The position numbers and the translations under genes are program-made. Positions 8,736-17,268 of a stretch of DNA of 64,000 nucleotides are shown here, in pieces. The stretch's first letter is position 1; each line of letters begins with the position of its first letter. Origin of the DNA: Prolixibacteraceae bacterium UBA6029 (GTDB lineage: Bacteria > Bacteroidota > Bacteroidia > Bacteroidales > Prolixibacteraceae); NCBI GenBank assembly GCA_002429385.1, contig DIZL01000031.1:8818-72817 (forward strand). Direction: 5' to 3'. The notes beneath the pieces are model-generated. The model was not told the origin of the DNA and did no database searches. It saw only the letters and a program-made list of their open reading frames with translations.

Positions 8736-10016
8736 ATGGAAAGAGATACTAAAGTATTTGAGATCATTGAAAAAGAACGTCAGCGTCAGATAAACGGAAT
8801 TGAATTGATTGCCTCCGAAAACTTCGTCAGCGATCAGGTTCTGGAAGCAATGGGATCAGTAATGACCAACAAGTATGCCGAAGGATATCCGGGAAACCGT
8901 TACTATGGGGGCTGCCAGTTTGTTGACATGACCGAACAGCTTGCCATTGACCGTATCAAGGAATTGTTTGGCGCTGTATATGCCAATGTCCAGCCACATT
9001 CGGGCGCTCAGGCCAATGCAGCAGTTTTGGCTGTGATATTAAAACCCGGCGATACCTTCCTGGGATTGGATCTGGCACATGGAGGTCACCTTTCGCATGG
9101 TTCACCGGTAAATTCATCAGGCGTTCTGTATCATCCTGTGGCCTATCATGTCATAGAAGAAACAGGGCTGGTCGATTACAATGAAATGGAGGCTCTTGCC
9201 CTGGAACACAAGCCCAAACTGATCATAGGCGGAGCATCTGCCTATTCCCGTGAATGGGATTACGCACGTATGCGTGCCATAGCCGATAAAGTTGGCGCCA
9301 TGCTGATGATCGATATGGCTCATCCTGCCGGTTTGATTGCTGCCGGTTTATTGGATAACCCGGTTAAATATGCTCACGTTGTTACTTCAACTACACATAA
9401 AACACTTCGCGGTCCTCGTGGCGGGATCATTCTGATGGGGGAAGACTTTGAAAACCCTTTTGGGTTCAAAACCCCCAAGGGAATAACCAAAATGATGTCG
9501 CAGGTACTCGATTTTTCTGTTTTTCCCGGTCAGCAGGGTGGCCCTCTCGAACATGTCATCGCTTCGAAAGCCGTTTCTTTTGCCGAAGCCCTTCATCCAG
9601 CCTATAAAGTCTATCAGACCCAGGTTAAGAAGAATGCATCGGTAATGGCCGATGCCTTTATGGCGAAAGGTTATAAGGTCATCTCAGGAGGAACCGACAA
9701 CCATTCCTTGTTGATTGATTTACGAACCAAATTCCCTGATATCTCCGGAAAGCAGGCTGAAAATGCACTCGTCCGCGCCGATATAACCATCAATAAAAAT
9801 ATGGTTCCCTTCGACAGCCGTTCACCGTTTACCACTTCAGGATTGCGCGTAGGAACACCTGCGATCACTACCCGGGGTTTAAAAGAAGATTCGATGCAGG
9901 TAATCGTTGATCTGATCGACGAAGTAATCAGTAACATTGATAATGAAGAAGTCATTCTTTCGGTTCGCAAACGGGTGAATACGATGATGAAGGATCTTCC
10001 TCTGTTTGCCTGGTAG
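8736..10016 (+). CDS. glyA: Serine hydroxymethyltransferase
   Basis: A PLP-dependent enzyme converting serine plus tetrahydrofolate to glycine plus 5,10-methylene-THF, the main one-carbon source. The open frame extends upstream to an ATG at 8658, but homologues begin near MERDTKVFEIIEKE, so 8736 is chosen, giving 426 residues, the usual length. Motifs: IASENFVSDQVLEAMGS and NKYAEGYPGNRYYGGC near the N-terminus, and STTHKTLRGPRGG containing the PLP-binding lysine. The C-terminus with RVGTPAITTRGL is also characteristic. It is a single gene with a strong terminator 24 bases downstream. The upstream sequence TACCTTTA (8696) resembles a -7 box with one mismatch and would lie inside the longer frame, supporting the shorter start. 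Confidence 0.96.
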   Translation: MERDTKVFEIIEKERQRQINGIELIASENFVSDQVLEAMGSVMTNKYAEGYPGNRYYGGCQFVDMTEQLAIDRIKELFGAVYANVQPHSGAQANAAVLAVILKPGDTFLGLDLAHGGHLSHGSPVNSSGVLYHPVAYHVIEETGLVDYNEMEALALEHKPKLIIGGASAYSREWDYARMRAIADKVGAMLMIDMAHPAGLIAAGLLDNPVKYAHVVTSTTHKTLRGPRGGIILMGEDFENPFGFKTPKGITKMMSQVLDFSVFPGQQGGPLEHVIASKAVSFAEALHPAYKVYQTQVKKNASVMADAFMAKGYKVISGGTDNHSLLIDLRTKFPDISGKQAENALVRADITINKNMVPFDSRSPFTTSGLRVGTPAITTRGLKEDSMQVIVDLIDEVISNIDNEEVILSVRKRVNTMMKDLPLFAW

Positions 10017-10040
10017 AAAGTCAGTCATAAAATATAACGC

Positions 10041-10088
10041 AATAAATCCGGAAAGTGATCATTGATCATTCTTTCCGGATTTATTATT
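10041..10088 (+). terminator. Terminator after glyA
   Basis: AATAAATCCGGAAAG (10041-10055) pairs perfectly with CTTTCCGGATTTATT (10071-10085). The loop itself carries two TGATCA copies that can pair. It lies 24 bases after the glyA stop codon. Confidence 0.8.
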
Positions 10089-10173
10089 TATTGTTTGATC
10101 CTCTGTTAACCTGACTGAGCCGGATTGTTAGATTACCCGAAACGTTAAGCCTTGAGCGGATACCGATAGCACA

Positions 10174-10785
10174 TTAGGCGCTAAGAAACTTTACTTTGCT
10201 GGTTTGACAGAACGCACATTTTTCATCCACTTTGGCCTTGTCATAAGTATTCCCGCAAACCGGACAAACAACATATTCTGCTGGCAAAGTATTTTCAGCT
10301 GTGGCATTTAATGCTTTAAGGGCTGAACTGTAGAAATCATGATGTTTCTTTTCAGTATCCAAAGCCCAGGTAAAAGATTTTGTTGCCTTTTCAACTTTCT
10401 CTGTTTTTGCATCTGCCAGGAACTGCGGATACATGGTTGTAGCCTCATAGCTCTCCCCGTCGATGGCAGCCTGAAGATTTTCAGCCGTAGTCTTTACCTC
10501 GAATTCAGGTTTAAAATCTTCCATCTTTTCGCCTAATCCTTCCAGTACTTTCCGGTGATTCGCTGCATGGATTGATTCGGCCTTTGAAGCGGCATCAAAA
10601 AGTTTGGCTACATTAACATTACCTTCTTCCCTGGCTTTCTGAGCGAAAGCAGCGTATTTGGCACTAGCAGTGGTTTCACCTTTAATTCCTGCCTTCAGGT
10701 TTTCAAGGGTTTTGACAGGTTTGGGCTGATTACAGCCTGTAAGGGCGATCATGCTGATCAGGGCAATAATTAAAATGTTCTTCAT
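10174..10785 (-). CDS. Rubrerythrin carried on a lipoprotein signal peptide
   Basis: A 203-residue protein. Residues 1-18 (ending IALTGC) form a lipoprotein signal with lipobox Cys18. The body is a ferritin-like diiron domain (about 27-165) with paired Glu and ExxH motifs (AESIHAANH, DTEKKHHDFY and two further Glu-bearing helices), followed by a rubredoxin-like knuckle with two CxxC pairs, CPVCGNTY and CAFCQ. Rubrerythrins reduce hydrogen peroxide in anaerobes using electrons passed through the iron-sulfur knuckle. They are normally cytoplasmic; the lipobox predicts anchoring to a membrane on the periplasmic side, which raises the question of the electron donor. It follows the DUF2231 gene by 24 bases, so the two are probably one transcript, and the membrane partner may be functionally linked. 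Confidence 0.88.
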   Translation of the reverse strand: MKNILIIALISMIALTGCNQPKPVKTLENLKAGIKGETTASAKYAAFAQKAREEGNVNVAKLFDAASKAESIHAANHRKVLEGLGEKMEDFKPEFEVKTTAENLQAAIDGESYEATTMYPQFLADAKTEKVEKATKSFTWALDTEKKHHDFYSSALKALNATAENTLPAEYVVCPVCGNTYDKAKVDEKCAFCQTSKVKFLSA

Positions 10786-10809
10786 GGTTTTTTGTTTTAA
10801 TGATTAATA

Positions 10810-11232
10810 TTAAAGTGGCATCATATAATTATAGACAAGAGTTCCTCCATAATAACCGGTAATACTGACCGAAACTGCTGCCAGTCCGTATAACGTAAAG
10901 GAAGTCCATTTCAGCCGGGTATTTTCCTTTTTTTGCAGTATGATTCGAAGAATACTAGTAAGTATTAACAGCCCAAGGGTTATCCATGCAAAATCTTCGT
11001 GTGTATCTTTTATGGCTCCTGCCGCTCCGCTCATTTCTTCAGTAAAGAATGCTCCCGTTGTTAAGGCCAAAGCAGCCATCAGAGTCCCTGCCAGCAAGAG
11101 GTAAAAGCCTAGCTTTGACAAACAGGCCTCTTTTTTAAAATACAGGGTCGCACAATCGGCAATAAATCCAAAGACGACCAGTGCAATTGGGAAATGAACC
11201 AGCATCGGGTGAAAGTGGGCTGTAGTAAACAT
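10810..11232 (-). CDS. DUF2231-type membrane protein
   Basis: A 140-residue protein with four predicted membrane helices (about 14-30, 42-62, 82-100 and 110-130). The N-terminal HFHPMLVHFPIALVVFG is the conserved DUF2231 signature with its histidines, and a second conserved region HEDFAWITLG follows. The family is often found near haem or cytochrome proteins and has been proposed to bind redox cofactors, but no activity is established. It is the first gene of a two-gene operon with the lipoprotein rubrerythrin; an integral membrane protein beside an exported peroxidase-like protein is suggestive of electron delivery, which is inference only. Confidence 0.8.
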   Translation of the reverse strand: MFTTAHFHPMLVHFPIALVVFGFIADCATLYFKKEACLSKLGFYLLLAGTLMAALALTTGAFFTEEMSGAAGAIKDTHEDFAWITLGLLILTSILRIILQKKENTRLKWTSFTLYGLAAVSVSITGYYGGTLVYNYMMPL

Positions 11233-11328
11233 GGTTACAGGTTTTTTAGGGTTGAATTGCTAAATTACAAAATTTCATTTAATTATCAAACGATTAGTTG
11301 TTAATTGTTGTAGATTATTAAATAAATA

Positions 11329-11943
11329 GGGTCTGCTGAAAAACTCATAATATTCAGTGCTTCAATAAAATGACCGCATTAAACTTAAAATAATTGCAAG
11401 GAAATTTGAATTGGAACTTCAATATCCATGCACCGACCTCGTGTCGTGTGCTATCCCAAAATACTTCTTACCAAAAATGCAATGTATTTCGGCCCTGTTG
11501 TGTCGTCTTAATTGAGCCTTCAACCCTTTGAATTATTAGAAGCTTATTAGAAGGTTATTAGAAGGTTATTCGAAGATGGTTCAATTCTATTCGAATAACC
11601 ATCGAATAATCTTCTAATAACTTATGAATAAGTTTCAAATAATTTAAAGACCTGTTGGATGGCCGTTAAATGGGAAAACCAATCAACACTTTAATCTTGA
11701 ACAAACAATGGTCTTTAGAATCAATACAAGGACAGGATGGAATCTGATCCATCAATTTCGGGAAATAGGAATAAGAAGCTGTCCTCAAAGTCAAAAGAAC
11801 AATATAAACGACAGGAAGTCAGAAAGCTAATTCAAAGCATTCAACCTATAATCCTTTGTTTCGGTCCTGGATTGAAACTCCAGGTTTTAATACCGCTTCA
11901 ATTGTAATAACTATTTGGATCTATCCGGTTTTTCAGCAGACCC
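11329..11943. mobile_element. 615-bp non-autonomous element with 16-bp terminal inverted repeats
   Basis: GGGTCTGCTGAAAAAC (11329-11344) and GTTTTTCAGCAGACCC (11928-11943) are perfect inverted repeats at the two ends. The flanking dinucleotide is TA on both sides, which may be a 2-bp target duplication or chance in A/T-rich DNA. The end sequence resembles insertion-sequence termini of the GGGTCTGTTGAAAA type, but no transposase is present. The centre (11531-11645) carries four TTATTMGAAG words at an 11-bp period, followed by complementary words at the same period, forming a long imperfect hairpin. A truncated inverted copy lies at 26097-26657. The rest of the 11233-12127 gap has no supportable gene. 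Confidence 0.75.
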
Positions 11944-12127
11944 TAATTAAGCTTTTCTATGAGAATCCAAAAATTAAATACCTTGTATTGAATAAAAATT
12001 TCATCCATACCTGTTGTTATTGAACTAATTCTTTGTACAGTTTTGGAATTTACCATTTTCTTTAACATTGTTTATATAGATTTTCTTAGCTTTAAAATCG
12101 CTAATTAATTGAGAGAAGGGCAATCGC

Positions 12128-13747
12128 ATGAAATCAAAAATAAGAATGTTTTCCGGGAAAATAAATTTGAATGGGGCAGTGGCTATTTGGTCTTTGTTGT
12201 TTGTATTTGCTTGCAATACAGCTAGTTCTCAAACATCTGATCCGATAATTTCGACCTTGTTTCAAAACAGTTACCAGGTTTATAATTCCATGCGTCTGCC
12301 CGGTGGTATTTATTTGGATGCGCTTTCTCTGGGCGCTGCTGATAAGCCTGCCGGACTGGCGGCTAACGGGGTAGGATTAGTTTCCTTGTGTATTGCCGAT
12401 GCTATGTATAAGAAGACGGGCGATGCGGTGAACTGGGATGCCAATGCTGAGAGCAAAGCCCTGCAAACCATCAATGAATGGATTCGGCTAAAAAATACAA
12501 AGGGGGCAACAAATGTCAACGGATTGTTTCACCGATATTTTAATCCCACGGATGGCTCATGGGTATGGGTTACCGAACACAGCACCATCGACAACGCCAT
12601 TTTAGCCGCAGGATTTTTGTTCTGTAAAAATTATTTCCATAACAATACCGATATTGTAACTAAAACAACTACCCTGTTAAATTCGATGGATTTTACGGCG
12701 GCTATTCCTGCCACTGCTGACCGGCTTTACATGATACTGGATGACAATGGAATAGGATCGGCCCCGACCTATCCGTTCAATGAATACCTGATACTGGCAT
12801 GGTTTGCAAAGAATTCGAATCCATCATTTGCAGGATACTCCAGGGCCCAGACGTATTGGAATTCAAATTTCGTTAATCCCAATAATCTCCCGAAATACAA
12901 TTACCCGGGAGGCAATCCAACATTAAGCGGAGATGCTTCTTATGCACAACCTTCCTTTCAGGTTCAATTCTGTTTCTATTATTGCAATTATTTCGGGAAC
13001 AACAGCGATTACATCACCTATTTCAACAATCAGGCTAAGGCAGACAAAGCCTGGTGGCTAAATGCTACAGGTCAGCAAACGGCATGGGGTTGTGGCGCGG
13101 GTGAAATACCTGGTGGCGGATATTCGGCTGATGCCGTAAATAATAATTCACAGAAAATTGTCTCGCCGCACATTATGGCCGGGTTTAGTCCGGTAGTCTC
13201 AACAGTTAAAGATGATCTGAAAGCGCTTTATGCCGATGGAAAGGGGAGCGGCGTTTATAAAATCCCCGGAACCAGTAAGGATTTTCTTTGGAGATACAAA
13301 TTAACACAACCTGCATTAAGAACTTCTTATGTCCAGGCGGTTGATTTTTCAAGCATGTTGTACGGTCTTGCTGCATTGCCTGAATATCTGGGACCTGGCT
13401 TCTTTAAAACGTATAACGACTTCAATTACAATCCGACCGCTACAGGTTCACTGAATAAATTGCCGGATGGCAATAGCCTTTTGTCGAATTATCCAAATCC
13501 ATTTTCATCTCAAACCAATGTACTGTTTGAACTTAAGAAAGCGGCACACGTGTTGATTGAAATCTATTCTATAGGGGGGCAAAAAGTTAGGCAACTGGTC
13601 AACGGTGAGCTGATTGGAGGCAAGCATTCGGTAAGGTGGAATGCACTGAATGACGCAAATTTGTCCGTTCAGGCGGGTACTTATATTTGCCGTATGGTGA
13701 TTGATAATCAGACAGATCAGACCAGACAAATGTTGATTGTACAATAA
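12128..13747 (+). CDS. Secreted glucoamylase-like glycosidase with T9SS sorting domain
   Basis: A 539-residue exported protein. A long basic N-region and hydrophobic stretch (about 16-32) act as signal peptide. Residues ~35-440 look like the (alpha/alpha)6 glucoamylase-like domain (Pfam glycoamylase family, relatives in GH144): GLAANGVGLVSL, GLFHRYFNPTDGSW, EHSTIDNAILAAGFLF and PFNEYLILAWF are recognisable family blocks. Residues ~455-539 are a type A T9SS sorting domain starting SLLSNYPNPFSSQTNV and ending RQMLIVQ, so the enzyme should be delivered to the cell surface or released by the Por/Gld system. The exact substrate cannot be read from sequence; beta-1,2-glucan or an alpha-glucan are possible. 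It lies just after the 615-bp element and is not in an obvious operon. Confidence 0.8.
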   Translation: MKSKIRMFSGKINLNGAVAIWSLLFVFACNTASSQTSDPIISTLFQNSYQVYNSMRLPGGIYLDALSLGAADKPAGLAANGVGLVSLCIADAMYKKTGDAVNWDANAESKALQTINEWIRLKNTKGATNVNGLFHRYFNPTDGSWVWVTEHSTIDNAILAAGFLFCKNYFHNNTDIVTKTTTLLNSMDFTAAIPATADRLYMILDDNGIGSAPTYPFNEYLILAWFAKNSNPSFAGYSRAQTYWNSNFVNPNNLPKYNYPGGNPTLSGDASYAQPSFQVQFCFYYCNYFGNNSDYITYFNNQAKADKAWWLNATGQQTAWGCGAGEIPGGGYSADAVNNNSQKIVSPHIMAGFSPVVSTVKDDLKALYADGKGSGVYKIPGTSKDFLWRYKLTQPALRTSYVQAVDFSSMLYGLAALPEYLGPGFFKTYNDFNYNPTATGSLNKLPDGNSLLSNYPNPFSSQTNVLFELKKAAHVLIEIYSIGGQKVRQLVNGELIGGKHSVRWNALNDANLSVQAGTYICRMVIDNQTDQTRQMLIVQ

Positions 13748-13899
13748 GATGAAATGAGAGAAATTGTAATTCGGACTATTGTTTAACTTTACTTGTTTTC
13801 AAAGCAATTCCTGTTTTTTTAACTGCTTACCAATAAATATTCTATAATTGTCTTATCGTTCTTTAGATTTTCTTTAGATTTAAGTCCTTAATTTAAAGC

Positions 13900-14577
13900 A
13901 TGAAGATCTTAATCATTGAAGATGAAGCCGAATTACTCGACGTTATAAGCAATTATCTGGCTGAAGCGGGCTATACCTGCGAAAAGGCCAATGGTTTTCA
14001 AGTGGCGCTGGAGAAAATTTCGATATATGAATACGACATCATCCTTCTGGATATTACCTTGCCGGATGGAAATGGGCTTGAACTGATTCAAACGATTAAA
14101 AAGATGAACCTTCGTTCAGGAGTCATTATCATTTCAGCAAAGAATTCGCTGGACGATAAAATTTCGGGGCTTGACCTGGGCGCCGACGATTACATGACCA
14201 AGCCTTTTCAGCTTTCGGAACTGAATTCCAGGATCAAGGCGGTTTTAAGAAGAAGGCGTTTCGAAGGGACTGATATCATCCGGTTTAATGAAATTGAGCT
14301 GGATACGGAAAACAGAACAGTCACAATTCAAAATAATCCGGTTGTTTTGACCAGAAAGGAATATGATTTATTGATGTTTTTTCTGGTAAATAAATCAAGA
14401 TTGCTCACCAAAGAATCCATTGCAGAACATCTTTGGGGCGACAATATCGACCTGGCCGATAACTTCGATTTTATTTATACACACATCAATAACCTAAGAA
14501 AGAAGATATTGATGAACGGCGGAAACGATTATATCAAAACTGTTTACGGAATGGGCTATAAATTCATGGAGCAATGA
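13900..14577 (+). CDS. OmpR-family response regulator
   Basis: A 225-residue regulator. The receiver domain (1-120) has the acidic pair in IEDEAE, the phospho-acceptor Asp in YDIILLDITLPDGNG (about residue 51), a Ser/Thr switch residue in IIISAKNS and the conserved Lys in MTKPF. The C-terminal winged-helix DNA-binding domain (about 127-225) ends with YIKTVYGMGYKF, diagnostic of the OmpR class. Its last four bases overlap the start of the kinase gene (ATGA), so the two are translationally coupled. The position directly upstream of a TolC/HlyD/RND operon suggests it controls that pump, as CusR-like regulators do; the signal is not known. Confidence 0.93.
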   Translation: MKILIIEDEAELLDVISNYLAEAGYTCEKANGFQVALEKISIYEYDIILLDITLPDGNGLELIQTIKKMNLRSGVIIISAKNSLDDKISGLDLGADDYMTKPFQLSELNSRIKAVLRRRRFEGTDIIRFNEIELDTENRTVTIQNNPVVLTRKEYDLLMFFLVNKSRLLTKESIAEHLWGDNIDLADNFDFIYTHINNLRKKILMNGGNDYIKTVYGMGYKFMEQ

Positions 14578-15824
14578 AACTACTTTCAAAATTAAATCTC
14601 CGGTATATTACCTATTCGCTTATGGTAATGGTAGTTTCAGGAATCCTGATTTATGTGTCTATTTCGAAGGTTGTAAATAAACAGATCGATGAAAAGTTGG
14701 CCGATATTTCGGTTCGGATTGGAGAAAAGATTTCCGGCGGTGGTAAGGTCGATTGGTTGCTACCTTTTGTTGATATTTCTGAAATTAAAAATTCCGCCGA
14801 ATCAAGTGTTCTTTCGGATACAATTATCCTGAACAGGAATGAAAAAGAACAGGAAGTATTCCGACAAATTACTGTAATTAAAAAGATTAACCAAACTTGT
14901 TATAAGATTATCGTCAGGGAATCTAAAATTGAATCGGAAGATTTGATCGAAACGCTCGCTGACATTACCCTTCTGGCTATTTTGTTTCTGACAGGCACCC
15001 TGATCTTTGTCAATCGTAAAGTTGCAAAATCAATCTGGACACCATTCTACAAAAACCTTAAAAAGATCGAAGGTTTTTCGTTACAAAACAATTCGTCTTT
15101 GGCGCTGGAACAAACCGGAATTACTGAATTTGACGCACTAAACAATTCAGTAACAAAGCTAACCAGTCAGATAATCACCGATTTTGAAAACCTGAAACAA
15201 TTTTCGGAAGATGCTTCGCATGAAATTCAAACGCCGTTGGCAATTATTTCGGCCAAGATGGAAAGCATGTTGAATGATCCGGAATTGACCGGACTGCAAT
15301 TAGAAAATATCCGGATCATTCTTGCCTCGGTTCACCGCCTGTCGAAACTCAATAAAGAACTTCTGCTGCTGATCAAGATCGAAAATAACCAGTTTATTGC
15401 CAGTGAAAAGATCAGTTTGAAAAAAACCGTTCAGGAAAAGCTGGTCGAATTTCAGGAACTAATTGAACTCAGGGGAATATCCACGGAAGTTCAATTTACA
15501 AGTGATATTACGAATGAAAGCAATCCTATTTTGATTGAATTACTCATTAATAACCTGATTTCGAATAGTATAAATCACAATGTTCAGGGAGGCATGATCC
15601 GGATTGTTCAAAGTGAAAACAGTTTGGAAATCTGGAATACCGGACGAGCCACGATCGAGCATCCTGAAAGGCTTTTCTCCAGGTTCTATAAAGAAAATCC
15701 CTCATCGAATTCAGTCGGGCTTGGATTGGCCATCGTGGCCAAAATCTGTGAAGTTCAGGGATGGAAAATTTCCTATTCTTTCTTTAAACCCTTACATGGC
15801 TTTCGTGTCTTATTTGAAACTTAA
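14574..15824 (+). CDS. Sensor histidine kinase partnered with the upstream OmpR regulator
   Basis: A 416-residue membrane kinase. One helix near residues 12-31 and a second near 130-148 bracket a periplasmic sensor region of about 95 residues. A dimerisation helix carries the phospho-acceptor His in EDASHEIQTPLAII. The ATPase domain shows the N box NNLISNSINHN and a G2-like SVGLGLAIVAKI; the D/G1 motif is reduced to EIWNTGRA, close to the usual IxDxG. The C-terminus is short, ending soon after the G2 box, as in many Bacteroidota kinases of this group. The gene overlaps the regulator by 4 bases and is followed by the efflux operon, which has its own -7 box. Confidence 0.92.
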   Translation: MKLLSKLNLRYITYSLMVMVVSGILIYVSISKVVNKQIDEKLADISVRIGEKISGGGKVDWLLPFVDISEIKNSAESSVLSDTIILNRNEKEQEVFRQITVIKKINQTCYKIIVRESKIESEDLIETLADITLLAILFLTGTLIFVNRKVAKSIWTPFYKNLKKIEGFSLQNNSSLALEQTGITEFDALNNSVTKLTSQIITDFENLKQFSEDASHEIQTPLAIISAKMESMLNDPELTGLQLENIRIILASVHRLSKLNKELLLLIKIENNQFIASEKISLKKTVQEKLVEFQELIELRGISTEVQFTSDITNESNPILIELLINNLISNSINHNVQGGMIRIVQSENSLEIWNTGRATIEHPERLFSRFYKENPSSNSVGLGLAIVAKICEVQGWKISYSFFKPLHGFRVLFET

Positions 15825-15869
15825 TTAAAACAAACTTATTTTATTCCATCATTTTTATTCCTGAAAATG

Positions 15870-15877
15870 TATTTTTG
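15870..15877 (+). promoter_or_regulatory. -7 box (TATTTTTG) for the efflux operon
   Basis: TATTTTTG fits TAnnTTTG and sits 22 bases before the TolC-like start codon, in the 75-bp gap after the kinase gene. No clear -33 TTTG is present at the right spacing, which would fit an activated promoter, for example one controlled by the neighbouring response regulator. Confidence 0.45.
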
Positions 15878-15899
15878 AACAACAATAAGAAATGCTGAT

Positions 15900-17204
15900 A
15901 TGCATAGACCGAAATATACAAAGATAAAAAGCGTTTGCCTGAGTCTGGCAATCATGATCCTCCTTGTCCTTCCATTTTCTTCTACCGGACAAAGTTCGTT
16001 GGAAGTTTTTCTCGACAGCGCTTTGGTCAATAATCCGGAAGCAGTTTCCATCCAAACGCAGATTCACTCGTATCAATATGATGATCAGATGATTTCGGCT
16101 GTGCTTCAATCTCCAAAGGCTTATCTCAGTTCGGAATTGCTGGTTGCGCCTTACCTGAACAACAACGGGAAAACTATTGATACAGCCCCTTCAGATAAGG
16201 CCATCGGTTACGACATTGGTATTACCAACGGGGGATTATATTCGTTTCTTTTCAACCTTGAACTTCCGTTACTGAAAAGAAAGCAGGTCGTTCATCTTCA
16301 GGAACAGAACAGGGTAGAGGTTGAAAAGCTGAAAACACGGCTAACCCTGATTGAGACCGAATTGAGACGGACAGTCGGGAGCATGTATTTTGACGCCCTG
16401 GCCCAACAGGCTAACGTAGAAAGTTTCCGTCAAAACACAGTTTTGATGAATGAAGAATTTCAATTGATTAAAAGCCTGACCAGTAAAGGGCTTTTCCGTA
16501 TTTCTGATTATAAAATGATGGAACTGGAACTAAAATCAGACTCTATCGATTTAAGTTCATCAGTCAATGATCTGGAACTTACTATCCGGCAACTGAAGGC
16601 GGCCTGCGGGATCCGAAATCGTGATATTTCAAGCTTAATAAGTCCGTTGATAGTTACAACAGAGCCGGTAAGCAAACCTTCCCTGTTTGTCAGGTCGTTT
16701 GCTCATGATAGTCTGGCAACCGTTTCACAGCAAAAGGTTTTTAACGACCGCTACCTGCCGCAACTCAGCGCATTTGCCAATTCGGGATTGAATTCGAACT
16801 CAATTCCAAATATGCAAAGACATATTGGAGCAAGCGCCGGAGTGCTGTTATCTTATAATTTATTCGACGGGCATCAGAAAAAGATCAATCAGGATCAGCA
16901 ATTGTTACGGATCGATGAAGCTGCCCGGCAAACACAACTTAAATTGAAGGAAGTAAAAACACAGTCTGATGCTTTTCTGCAAAACATTGGGAAAACCAGG
17001 GACGAACTCATCAAGGAGAAACAAATTCAAGTAGAATACAAGGAATTGCTCGTGCTTTATCAGGATGAAGTGCAACGTGCACAAATTAGTGTGATTGATT
17101 TAATCACCTTCCTGAAAAAATACAGCAGCATCAACCTGGCAGTCAATATAAAAGAAATAACGCTAAAAAAACTCATCAATGAATATAATTACTGGAATAA
17201 TTAA
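15900..17204 (+). CDS. TolC-like outer membrane efflux channel
   Basis: A 434-residue protein with an N-terminal signal peptide (about residues 1-31, ending SSTGQ). The body has the two long coiled-coil blocks of TolC-family proteins: the charged, Gln/Leu/Glu-rich helices around 115-230 and 325-420, with the intervening short strand segments. It would trimerise in the outer membrane and form the exit duct for the pump encoded downstream. It is the first of three genes, TolC-HlyD-RND, all in one direction, and its 3' end overlaps the longest open frame of the HlyD gene. Sequence similarity by eye is moderate, but position and architecture leave little doubt. Confidence 0.88.
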   Translation: MHRPKYTKIKSVCLSLAIMILLVLPFSSTGQSSLEVFLDSALVNNPEAVSIQTQIHSYQYDDQMISAVLQSPKAYLSSELLVAPYLNNNGKTIDTAPSDKAIGYDIGITNGGLYSFLFNLELPLLKRKQVVHLQEQNRVEVEKLKTRLTLIETELRRTVGSMYFDALAQQANVESFRQNTVLMNEEFQLIKSLTSKGLFRISDYKMMELELKSDSIDLSSSVNDLELTIRQLKAACGIRNRDISSLISPLIVTTEPVSKPSLFVRSFAHDSLATVSQQKVFNDRYLPQLSAFANSGLNSNSIPNMQRHIGASAGVLLSYNLFDGHQKKINQDQQLLRIDEAARQTQLKLKEVKTQSDAFLQNIGKTRDELIKEKQIQVEYKELLVLYQDEVQRAQISVIDLITFLKKYSSINLAVNIKEITLKKLINEYNYWNN

Positions 17205-17268
17205 GTTTCAAGTTTCAGGTTTCAAGTTTCAAGTTAAAGTCACCGAATCAGTATTTCGATTATTATCG

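Noticed and set aside
11737..11907. Small open frame MESDPSI... in the 615-bp element, matched by 26055-26249 (minus)
   Set aside because: Over the aligned codons I count seven amino-acid-changing and three silent differences, and the two C-termini differ completely, so there is no sign of protein-level selection.
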